Shown: one piece after another, positions 1 to 5,201 of the stretch | How the letters are laid out: the number at the start of each line of letters is the position of its first letter | Position numbering within the stretch: position 1 is the stretch's first letter | Source: Thioalkalivibrio sp. | GTDB taxonomy: Bacteria > Pseudomonadota > Gammaproteobacteria > Ectothiorhodospirales > Ectothiorhodospiraceae | DNA: 5,205 nucleotides | Assembly (NCBI GenBank): GCA_003553165.1 | Contig: PUOZ01000295.1 | Location: 1-5,205, forward strand | Direction of reading: 5' to 3' | Program-made: the position numbers and the translations under genes | Notes under the pieces: model-generated | Told to the model about the DNA's origin: nothing | Databases searched by the model: none | Seen by the model: only the letters and a program-made list of their open reading frames with translations

Positions 1-2
1 CG

Positions 3-740
3 GCCCGTCCGGAGGCGACGCTGGTCTACGTCACCGGCCGCCACAAGGCCCTGCTGGAGGACGCGATCCGCGACTACGACCTGCCAATCCCGCACTACGC
101 CATCGGCGATGTCGGCACGACGATCTACCAGGTGCGCGATGGCGAATGGCGGCCCTGGGACGCCTGGTCCGACGAGATCGCACCGGACTGGCAGGGCCAT
201 GACCGCGCGTCGCTCGCGGACTTGCTGCAGGGACTGGGCGATCTGCGCCTGCAGGAGCCGGAGAAGCAGAACGACTTCAAGCTGAGCTATTACGCGCCCA
301 CCGGTACCCGGCCCGACGCGCTGCTCGCGGAGGTCCGGCAGAGGCTCGATGCGCGCGGCGTCCGCGCCAGCCTGATCTGGAGCATCGACGAGGCTGCGGA
401 CTGCGGCCTGCTCGATGTGCTGCCGGCCGCGGCCAACAAGCTCCACGCGATCCGGTTCCTGATGCGCGAAAAGGGGTTTAGCGACACGCAGACGGTGTTC
501 TCCGGCGACAGCGGCAACGATCTCGAGGTGCTGGTCAGCGGCCTGCAGGCGGTGCTGGTGCGCAATGCCCCGGACGACGTGCGCGAGGAGGCGACGGAAA
601 GGGTCGCCGAGGCGGGCTACCCGGACCGCCTCTACGTTGCACGCGGCGGGTTTCTGGGCATGAACGGCAACTACTCAGGCGGCGTCCTCGAGGGCCTGGC
701 CCACTTCCTGCCCCACACCGCCGAGTGGCTCGAACCGTAG
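3..740 (+). CDS. Sucrose-phosphate phosphatase-like HAD hydrolase (5' end cut by window)
   Basis: This is the C-terminal 245 residues of a HAD-superfamily phosphatase of the IIB/sucrose-phosphatase type. Such enzymes hydrolyse sucrose 6-phosphate to sucrose in the cytoplasm, the last step of sucrose synthesis. The reading frame is open from base 3, so the true start and HAD motif I (DxDxT) lie upstream of the window. Motif II is visible as VTGR (codons at 30-41), followed by the sucrose-phosphatase-like IGDVGT. The motif III lysine is in NKLHA (codon at 438), and motif IV is GDSGND (504-521), which supplies the Mg-binding aspartates. The C-terminus carries YSGGVLEGLAHF. Stand-alone SPPs are roughly 245-280 residues, so probably only 30-40 residues are missing; fusion to an upstream sucrose-phosphate synthase is also possible. 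A related sugar-phosphate phosphatase, such as a mannosylfructose-phosphate phosphatase, cannot be excluded. The family is clear; the substrate is inferred. The gene converges on yajL across the repeat region. Confidence 0.85.
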   Translation, partial: ARPEATLVYVTGRHKALLEDAIRDYDLPIPHYAIGDVGTTIYQVRDGEWRPWDAWSDEIAPDWQGHDRASLADLLQGLGDLRLQEPEKQNDFKLSYYAPTGTRPDALLAEVRQRLDARGVRASLIWSIDEAADCGLLDVLPAAANKLHAIRFLMREKGFSDTQTVFSGDSGNDLEVLVSGLQAVLVRNAPDDVREEATERVAEAGYPDRLYVARGGFLGMNGNYSGGVLEGLAHFLPHTAEWLEP

Positions 741-780
741 GCCCTCAGCAGCGGCTGACTCTCCTATCCAGCCTCTGGAA

Positions 781-981
781 GGGCGTTTTCACCACGAAGG
801 ACACGAAGAACACGAAGGTTTTTTAGGGGGTGCTCGCCTGCCATATTACCCGCGCCACGCATGGCTCCGAATCGCCCACAGCGCCTGACCTGGCCAATCG
901 CCCGGAACCCGAGCCACGGCCACCATTCATTTTCCTTCTTCCCGTTCTCACCGGTCTTCCCGGTAAACGAAGCCCTTGCCC
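781..981. repeat. Dispersed-type repeat, unit 1
   Basis: Unit 1 of a tandem pair. It opens with gggcgttttcacc (781-793) and a left arm of three 9-bp copies: ccacgaagg, acacgaaga and acacgaagg (792-818). It closes with an inward-facing right arm (934-968) whose reverse complement reads as ccgggaaga, ccggtgaga and acgggaaga plus agg, then the trailer aagcccttgccc (970-981). The centre holds a block at 866-889 shared with unit 2. From general knowledge, arms like ttcaccacgaagaacacgaag recur in many copies in several proteobacterial genomes. I cannot give a name for the family, and no transposase is present here. Confidence 0.75.
786..817 (+). repeat. Outer inverted repeat, left copy
   Basis: This 32-base arm is the reverse complement of 1131-1162 with a single mismatch (31 of 32). 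It is built of three 9-bp repeats with consensus acacgaagR, preceded by ttttcacc. The partner arm lies about 310 bases away, at the far edge of unit 2 rather than at the other end of unit 1. Confidence 0.85.
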
Positions 982-1016
982 GGCCTGGTGCAGGGCGTTT
1001 TCACCGGGAAGACCGG
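951..1016. repeat. Inner inverted repeat (potential hairpin) at the unit junction
   Basis: The 14 bases ccggtcttcccggt (951-964) are perfectly complementary to accgggaagaccgg (1003-1016), with a 38-base spacer containing the trailer of unit 1 and the start of unit 2. The pairing continues imperfectly outward and inward (aaacg and ccc against gggcgtttt). It forms the core of a larger nested palindrome with the outer arms at 786-817 and 1131-1162. The loop is too long and the T-run too weak for a classical terminator. Confidence 0.7.
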
Positions 1017-1175
1017 GAAGGTTTTGAAAGGGAGGCTGGTGTTCTTGTTCAGATCCGCGCTGATGGACGGTCCGAAGTCGCCCACAGCGCCCGACGCGCG
1101 CCCCAGACGCCATATTTCACTATTTCCCTTCTTCGTGTTCTTCGTGTTCTTCGTGGTGAAAAAAAGCCCTTGCCC
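993..1175. repeat. Dispersed-type repeat, unit 2
   Basis: Unit 2 starts with the same gggcgttttcacc (993-1005) as unit 1. Its left arm has two 9-bp copies, ccgggaaga and ccgggaagg (1004-1021). Its right arm (1126-1160) is three copies which on the minus strand read ccacgaaga, acacgaaga, acacgaaga, then aggg. The trailer aagcccttgccc (1164-1175) repeats that of unit 1. The central block at 1071-1094 matches 866-889 with one mismatch and one extra base. Unit 2 therefore has the same order of parts as unit 1, but the two arm sequence types are exchanged. Confidence 0.75.
1131..1162 (-). repeat. Outer inverted repeat, right copy
   Basis: This is the partner of 786-817, reading cttcgtgttcttcgtg on the plus strand and ending in gtggtgaaaa. 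It faces inward. A run of seven A residues (1159-1165) directly follows, which on the minus strand is a T-tract downstream of the yajL stop. No strong GC stem precedes that tract, so I do not call a terminator. Confidence 0.85.
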
Positions 1176-1201
1176 TCGCCCGGTGCGTCCCGAGCGCTGG
1201 A

Positions 1202-1759
1202 TCAGCGCAGGAGCGGTCCCTCGACCCGGGCCCTTGCCTCGACGCCGGCGAGTTGCTCGATCAGCGTCAGGGCGAAATCCATGGCGACACCGGGACCGCG
1301 TCCGGTGACCACGCCGGCGTCGACCTCCACCGCGGCACCGGTGGACGGCGTGCCGCTTTCGTCCAGCGCCCCCGTGTAGGCCGTCACCCGGCGGCCCTGC
1401 AGCAGCCCGGCGCTGGCCAGGGCCTTGGGTGCCGCGCAAATGGCGCCAACCAGGCGGCCGGCATCGGATTGCCGCAGCACCAGCGACTGCACGCGGGAGT
1501 CGTCCCGGAGGTGGTCGGCACCGGGCAGCCCACCCGGCAGCACGATCAGGTCGAAGTCCTCGTTCAGGACCTGCGCCAGCGGCTGGTCGGGCACGATCAC
1601 GACGCCGCGCGAGCAGCGCACCGGGCTGTCGTCCAGCCCGGCGACCACAACGGTGAACCCGGCCCGGCGCAGCAGGTCGATGACGGTCACCGCCTCCAGT
1701 TCCTCCGCGCCCGGAGCCAGCGGGACCAGGACCCGGATGTTCTCCGGGGTCTCGGTCAC
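1202..1759 (-). CDS. yajL: DJ-1/PfpI family protein, YajL-like
   Basis: A 185-residue cytoplasmic protein of the DJ-1/YajL branch, whose members protect proteins from oxidative and carbonyl stress; their exact activity (chaperone, deglycase or glyoxalase) is debated. The N-terminal GAEELEAVT (17-25) carries the conserved acidic residue equivalent to DJ-1 Glu18 (Glu22 here). PVRCSRGV (47-54) gives a cysteine at the place of DJ-1 Cys46. LPGGLPGAD is at 74-82. The nucleophile-elbow motif GAICAAPKAL (105-114) supplies reactive Cys108. TGRGPG followed by AMDFAL closes the fold. Length is normal for the family. The start is GTG and overlaps the ctpA stop by four bases (GTGA), which suggests translational coupling to ctpA. 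Any separate Shine-Dalgarno would lie inside the ctpA tail. Family assignment is secure; orthology to YajL is likely but not proven. Confidence 0.9.
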   Translation of the reverse strand: MTETPENIRVLVPLAPGAEELEAVTVIDLLRRAGFTVVVAGLDDSPVRCSRGVVIVPDQPLAQVLNEDFDLIVLPGGLPGADHLRDDSRVQSLVLRQSDAGRLVGAICAAPKALASAGLLQGRRVTAYTGALDESGTPSTGAAVEVDAGVVTGRGPGVAMDFALTLIEQLAGVEARARVEGPLLR

Positions 1760-3066
1760 AGCCGATTGCCCAGGATGGCCAGGCCCTTGAGCAGGTTCAG
1801 CGCCTCGTAGAGGCCATAGTCGCGCTGGACCAGCGGCTCCTTCGTCTCGGTATTGGCCCCGTTTTCCACACTGTTGTTGCCGGACGAATTATCGTTGTCC
1901 AAACGGTTCTGCAGATGGGCCTCGTTGATCGACGGGCCGTTATCCTCGACGCGGGCGATGGTCAGCGGCTCGATCTTGATGTCGGGCTGGATGCCCTCGG
2001 CCTGAATGGACCGCCCGTCCGGCGTGTAATACCGGGCCGTGGTCAGCTTGATCGCCGTGTCCTGTGCCAGCGGCAGGATGGTCTGCACCGAACCCTTGCC
2101 GAAGGTCGGTGAGCCCATGATCACCGCACGCTTGTGGTCCTGCAGCGCGCCGGCCACGATTTCGGAGGCGGACGCCGAACCCTCGTTCACCAGCACGACC
2201 ATCGGTACCCCGCCTGCCACGTCGCCGGGCGAGGCGGTGTAGCGGAACTGGGATTCCTGCAGACGGCCCTCGGTGTAGACGATCAGGCCCTGGTCGAGGA
2301 AGGCATCCGAGACGCCCACCGCGCCGTTCAGCACGCCGCCCGGGTTGTTGCGCAGATCCAGCACCAGTCCCTGCAGCGGCCCCTTCTCCTTCAGCGACTC
2401 GACCGCGCGGACCAGATCGCGCGCCGTGCGAGCCTGGAAGTTGGTGATGCGCACGTAGCCGAACCCTGGCTCGAGCTCTTCCCAGCGCACACTCTGCACC
2501 CGGATGACGTCGCGGGTGATGGTGATGCGCTGCGGGCCATCGGCACCGTCGCGCATGATCGTCAGCGTGATGTCGGTGCCGCGCTTGCCGCGCATCTTGT
2601 TCACGGCGTCGGACAGGGTCATGCCCTTCACCGGCGTGTCGTCGAGGCGAATGATCAGGTCGCCGGCGCGGATGCCGGCGCGGCTCGCCGGGGTGTCGTC
2701 GATCGGCGAGATCACCTTGATGAAGCCGTCTTCCATGCCGACCTCGATCCCGAGCCCGCCGAACTCGCCGCTGGTGCCGACCTGCAGGTCGCGGAACTCG
2801 CGGGCGTCCAGGTAGGCGGAATGCGGGTCGAGTCCCGACAGCATCCCCTTGATCGCGTTGTCGAGCAGCTCGCGGTCGTCGACCTCGGAGACATAGTTGC
2901 GCTTGATGCGCATGTACACGTCGGTGAACCGGCGCAGATCCTCGACTGGCAGCGCCGCGCTGGCACCGTCGTTGCGGTCGGCGAAGACACCGATGGAGAC
3001 ACTGAGGAAGACCCCCAGGATGACGCCGGTGACGAGGCCGTAGCCGACGCTGAAACGCTTGTTCAT
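1756..3066 (-). CDS. ctpA: Carboxyl-terminal processing protease CtpA (S41 family)
   Basis: A 436-residue periplasmic serine protease that recognises C-termini. Related CtpA/Prc enzymes degrade peptidoglycan hydrolases and other envelope proteins. From the ATG at 3066, residues about 7-29 form a hydrophobic signal or anchor ending SIGVFA. Then follow a helical N-domain with LSGLDPHSAYL (76-86), a PDZ domain at about 93-180 (GGLGIEV, then AGIRAGDLI), and the S41 core from about 190 to 370. The core has LDLRNNPGG, catalytic Ser299 in GSASASE and Lys324 in TFGKGSVQ. These lie 25 residues apart, as in E. coli Prc (Ser452/Lys477). YYTPDGRSIQ follows the core. The last 65 residues include an Asn-rich stretch (about 387-405). 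A GTG at 3111 would add 15 residues without a signal-like start; the ATG at 3066 has a Shine-Dalgarno. The gene lies 102 bases after envC, its usual neighbour. Confidence 0.96.
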   Translation of the reverse strand: MNKRFSVGYGLVTGVILGVFLSVSIGVFADRNDGASAALPVEDLRRFTDVYMRIKRNYVSEVDDRELLDNAIKGMLSGLDPHSAYLDAREFRDLQVGTSGEFGGLGIEVGMEDGFIKVISPIDDTPASRAGIRAGDLIIRLDDTPVKGMTLSDAVNKMRGKRGTDITLTIMRDGADGPQRITITRDVIRVQSVRWEELEPGFGYVRITNFQARTARDLVRAVESLKEKGPLQGLVLDLRNNPGGVLNGAVGVSDAFLDQGLIVYTEGRLQESQFRYTASPGDVAGGVPMVVLVNEGSASASEIVAGALQDHKRAVIMGSPTFGKGSVQTILPLAQDTAIKLTTARYYTPDGRSIQAEGIQPDIKIEPLTIARVEDNGPSINEAHLQNRLDNDNSSGNNSVENGANTETKEPLVQRDYGLYEALNLLKGLAILGNRL

Positions 3067-3168
3067 ATTCGTGATCCCCACGCGGGAAGCTGTTGTATTA
3101 AATGGTAACACCGCGGGCGGGCCGTGCCGAAATGCTCCTGCCTGCCCGGGGCTGTATCTTCAGGATTC
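3067..3168 (-). promoter_or_regulatory. envC-ctpA spacer with ctpA ribosome binding site and AT-rich dyad
   Basis: On the minus strand, GGGGA ends eight bases before the ctpA ATG at 3066 and is a plausible Shine-Dalgarno. It decides the start over the GTG at 3111. Further up, 3091-3110 is an AT-rich island in GC-rich DNA. On the minus strand it reads TGTTACCATTTAATACAACA, with imperfect dyad symmetry (TGTT...ATT/AAT...AACA). It could be part of a ctpA promoter, but I see no convincing -35/-10 pair. Confidence 0.45.
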
Positions 3169-4335
3169 CTACTTTGAGTGCCACCAGGCGCGCGGGTTCA
3201 ATGTCTGGCCCTGGTGCCGCAGCTCGAAATAAAGCCCCGGCGCAATCACGGTGCTGGTGGCGCCGGCCCGGGCGATCACGTCGCCTGCCGCGACCTGCTG
3301 CCCCTGGCGGGCCAGCAGCTCCCGGTTGTTGCCGTACAGGGTCAGATAACCCTCGCCGTGGTCGAGGATGACCAGGAAGCCGTAGCCGCGCATCCAGTCC
3401 GCGTACACCGTTTGCCCCGGATGCACGGCGCGCACCGGCGCATCGTCGCCGACCGCGAAGACCTCACCGCGCCATTGGGCCTGCACGCCGCCGCCGCGCT
3501 GGCTGCCGAAGCGGTGCAGAAAGCCGCCGTCGACCGGGTACTGCAGGGTGCCGCGCCGATTCGAGAACCGGGTTGCCTCGGTCGGGAGCGTCCGCAGCGC
3601 GCGTTCAGGGGTCACGGGTTGTGCCGCCATGCGGCGGACAACCTGCTCCAGCGTCCGGGCGTTGTGTTCCAGCCGTTCGAGCTCAAGGGCGTCGCTCTCC
3701 ACCTGGTCCTGGATCCGGGTCAGCAACGCCGCGAGCTCCTCTTCCTGGCGCGCGATCGCACGCAGCATCCGGCGCGCCTCGGTTTCCTGCGCGACCAATT
3801 CATCCCGGGCCGCAGCCAGGCGGTCGCGCGCCAGGGTCAGCGCGTCCACCTGTTCTGCGATAGCGGCCAGGGCCCGCTCGCGCTGTGCCTGGATCCGGGC
3901 GTCGAGCGCGGCCTGATGTCGCGCCATGCGGTCGTCTGCTGGCGCCCAGTGGAGATGGCGCCCGCGCAGCCATTGGCCGCGCAGCAACTGTCTCGCCTCC
4001 TCCCTGGCCCCGGCCAGTTCCCGTTCGCGTTCGTCGACCTCCCGCTGGCGCGCGGCCACCGCGCGGTCGCGGTCCGCAACGGCCGCGGCCAGCCGCCGCT
4101 GTTCGGTCCGCAGCTCCTGGTCGCGCCGCGCCGCCTCGGCGGCCCGTTCCTCCAGGCGCTCGATCTCGCGCAGCCGCTGCTGCTGCTCGCGTTCCAGGGC
4201 AAGCATGGCTTCACGCGTCGCCTCGAGCTCGGCGCCGGTCTCGACGGCCGCGGCGGGGAGGGCAAACAGGACCAGCGCGGCCAAAAAAAGCCACCCAAGA
4301 GGCTGTAAGCGGGGCGCTTTCTCCATATCAAGCAT
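3169..4335 (-). CDS. envC: EnvC-like murein hydrolase activator (coiled coil plus degenerate LytM/M23)
   Basis: A 388-residue exported protein of the EnvC type. EnvC activates the septal amidases AmiA/AmiB in the periplasm and acts under FtsEX during daughter-cell separation. A signal peptide spans about 1-30 (hydrophobic GWLFLAALVLFALPAAA). Long Glu/Arg/Ala-rich coiled coils follow at about 33-118 and 150-236, then a C-terminal LytM domain at about 265-386. The domain is degenerate. The HxGxD position reads QWRGEV, the second histidine site reads LYGNNR, and HLHFE is replaced by GLYFELR. No zinc centre is therefore expected, which matches an activator rather than a peptidase. Two ATG codons, 4335 and 4326, are possible starts; neither has a strong Shine-Dalgarno. 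The gene is first of the minus-strand run envC-ctpA-yajL. The usual upstream partner, phosphoglycerate mutase (gpmI), is absent. Confidence 0.92.
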   Translation of the reverse strand: MLDMEKAPRLQPLGWLFLAALVLFALPAAAVETGAELEATREAMLALEREQQQRLREIERLEERAAEAARRDQELRTEQRRLAAAVADRDRAVAARQREVDERERELAGAREEARQLLRGQWLRGRHLHWAPADDRMARHQAALDARIQAQRERALAAIAEQVDALTLARDRLAAARDELVAQETEARRMLRAIARQEEELAALLTRIQDQVESDALELERLEHNARTLEQVVRRMAAQPVTPERALRTLPTEATRFSNRRGTLQYPVDGGFLHRFGSQRGGGVQAQWRGEVFAVGDDAPVRAVHPGQTVYADWMRGYGFLVILDHGEGYLTLYGNNRELLARQGQQVAAGDVIARAGATSTVIAPGLYFELRHQGQTLNPRAWWHSK

Positions 4336-4400
4336 TGCGCTCAGGGGAATATGCGAGTACTTTTGATTGCTTATATTCCGCGCGATAGTCGTTCCGGCCC
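4336..4400. promoter_or_regulatory. Divergent promoter region of envC and the arsR-rhodanese operon, with candidate operator dyad
   Basis: This 65-base spacer must serve both directions. It is AT-richer than its surroundings and contains a perfect 7-bp inverted repeat: GGAATAT (4346-4352) and ATATTCC (4373-4379), with 20 bases between. TATATT (4372-4377) resembles a plus-strand -10 hexamer, but no good -35 sits 16-18 bases ahead. ArsR-family repressors commonly bind AT-rich dyads in their own promoter, so the dyad is a candidate operator for the neighbouring regulator. This is inference from position and symmetry. The spacing is wider than usual for a single ArsR dimer. Confidence 0.45.
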
Positions 4401-4754
4401 ATGATCTTCCAAAAATACGGGTGTCTCACCGTGACTCACGAACCAAGCTGCTTCGACGAAGCCCTGATGACGAAGGACGAAGACATCGAGCGCGCTTCGC
4501 GTTCGCTGAAGGCGATGTCGCACCCGTTGCGCCTGAAGATACTCTGCATCCTCGGGGACCGCGAGATCAGCGTACAGGAGATCGTCGACCAGGTGGGCAC
4601 CTCGCAGAGCAACATCTCGCAGCATCTCGGCATTCTGCGCGACAAGGGCATCCTCGCCACGCGCAAGGATGCCAACCGCGTGTATTATCGCGTCGGCGAC
4701 TCCCGTACGCTGCGTCTGATCAGTATGATGCAGGAAGTTTTCTGTCGTTCCTGA
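4401..4754 (+). CDS. ArsR-family transcriptional regulator, SqrR/BigR-like dithiol sensor
   Basis: A 117-residue winged-helix repressor of the ArsR family. The core begins at SLKAMSHPLRLKIL, followed by the helix-turn-helix SVQEIVDQVGTSQSNISQHL (57-76) and the wing ATRKDANRVYYRV (86-98). There is no ELCVCDL-type metal motif in the recognition region. Cys49 (in LKILC) and Cys115 (in EVFCRS) are 66 residues apart, the same separation as Cys41/Cys107 of SqrR and Cys42/Cys108 of BigR, where a per- or polysulfide bridge releases DNA. With the rhodanese 18 bases downstream, a sulfide/persulfide-responsive repressor is a good inference; the inducer is untested. The start is uncertain: the ATG at 4401 lacks a Shine-Dalgarno, and GTG 4431 or ATG 4467 (MTKDEDIERA) are alternatives. 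The two cysteines Cys8 and Cys17 depend on that choice. Confidence 0.9.
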   Translation: MIFQKYGCLTVTHEPSCFDEALMTKDEDIERASRSLKAMSHPLRLKILCILGDREISVQEIVDQVGTSQSNISQHLGILRDKGILATRKDANRVYYRVGDSRTLRLISMMQEVFCRS

Positions 4755-4772
4755 CCCCCAACGGTTCTCCCT

Positions 4773-5201
4773 ATGCTTGAACGCTTGCCGGAATTCCTGG
4801 GCAATCACCCGATTCTCTCGGGTGCCCTGATCGCAATCATCGCGCTGATCCTGTACACGGAGTTCCAGCGCCTGACCCGCAAATACCGCGCCCTGCCGCC
4901 TGCGGAGGCGGTGCGCGTGATGAACCAGGAGGGCGCGCTGGTCCTCGACGTGCGCGAGGACAACGAATTCACCGGCGGGCGCATCGGCGGCGCCCGGCAC
5001 ATCCCGCTGGGTGTGCTGAAGCAGCGGGTCAAGGACATCGAGCGTTTCAAGGAATCCCCGGTGGTGGTGTACTGCCGCTCCGGTGCCCGCTCGGCCGTGG
5101 CGGCCTCGCAGCTGGTCGCCGCCGGGTTCACCGATGTCACGAACCTGCAGGGCGGCCTCCAGGCCTGGCAGTCCGCCGGACTGCCGGTGAAAAAGAAATA
5201 A
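4773..5201 (+). CDS. yibN: Membrane-anchored rhodanese-domain protein, YibN-like
   Basis: A 142-residue protein with an N-terminal membrane helix (about 12-29, HPILSGALIAIIALILYT) followed by one rhodanese domain (about 40-138). Rhodaneses carry sulfane sulfur as a cysteine persulfide. The catalytic loop is complete, CRSGAR with Cys101 as the likely persulfide carrier, and LDVRE, the FTGGRIGGARHIPL segment and GGLQAW are typical of the family. Length and layout (membrane anchor, NHPIL motif) match E. coli YibN (143 residues), in which the loop is not canonical. It follows the ArsR gene by 18 bases without a clear Shine-Dalgarno, so it is probably co-transcribed and regulated by it. In related bacteria grxC and secB follow; the window ends four bases after the stop, so that cannot be seen. 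A role in sulfur transfer or detoxification is inferred. Confidence 0.93.
   Translation: MLERLPEFLGNHPILSGALIAIIALILYTEFQRLTRKYRALPPAEAVRVMNQEGALVLDVREDNEFTGGRIGGARHIPLGVLKQRVKDIERFKESPVVVYCRSGARSAVAASQLVAAGFTDVTNLQGGLQAWQSAGLPVKKK

Larger units (their letters stand above)
741..1201. other. Non-coding convergent intergenic region filled by a composite repeat
   Basis: These 461 bases separate the stop codons of two convergent genes and hold no credible protein gene. Short open frames exist on both strands, but they follow repeat arms and have no family resemblance. Most of the stretch (781-1175) is a two-unit repeat described separately. The remaining flanks, 741-780 and 1176-1201, show nothing recognisable. 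No convincing intrinsic terminator was found for either flanking gene; whether the palindromic repeat itself stops transcription is open. Confidence 0.8.

Noticed and set aside
786..1162. CRISPR array
   Set aside because: The repeats are 9-bp tandem copies in inverted arms without regular spacers, and no cas gene is present.
1156..1201. Intrinsic terminator for yajL using the T-tract opposite 1159-1165
   Set aside because: The sequence before the tract on the minus strand forms only a short, bulged stem, and the tract belongs to the repeat arm.
830..1379. Open frames within the repeat region on the plus strand (830-1027, 861-1379, 976-1308)
   Set aside because: Their peptides are low-complexity translations of the repeat arms (such as FFVFFVFFV and LRVLRVLRG). 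The longest runs into the 3' part of yajL in antisense, and none has a family motif.
823..1439. Minus-strand open frames at 823-1113 and 948-1439
   Set aside because: They translate the same arms (TTKNTKNTK) and, in the latter, an out-of-frame part of yajL; no recognisable protein.
3067..3111. Upstream GTG start for ctpA giving 15 more residues
   Set aside because: The added residues would precede the signal sequence, and the ATG at 3066 has a Shine-Dalgarno-like GGGGA at proper distance.
2134..4308. Long plus-strand open frames opposite ctpA (2134-3108) and envC (3178-4308)
   Set aside because: GC-rich coding DNA commonly leaves the antisense frames open. The products show no domains, while the minus-strand frames are clear CtpA and EnvC.
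4371..5000. Minus-strand open frame opposite the ArsR and rhodanese genes
   Set aside because: It runs across two well-identified plus-strand genes and their spacer and has no recognisable content.
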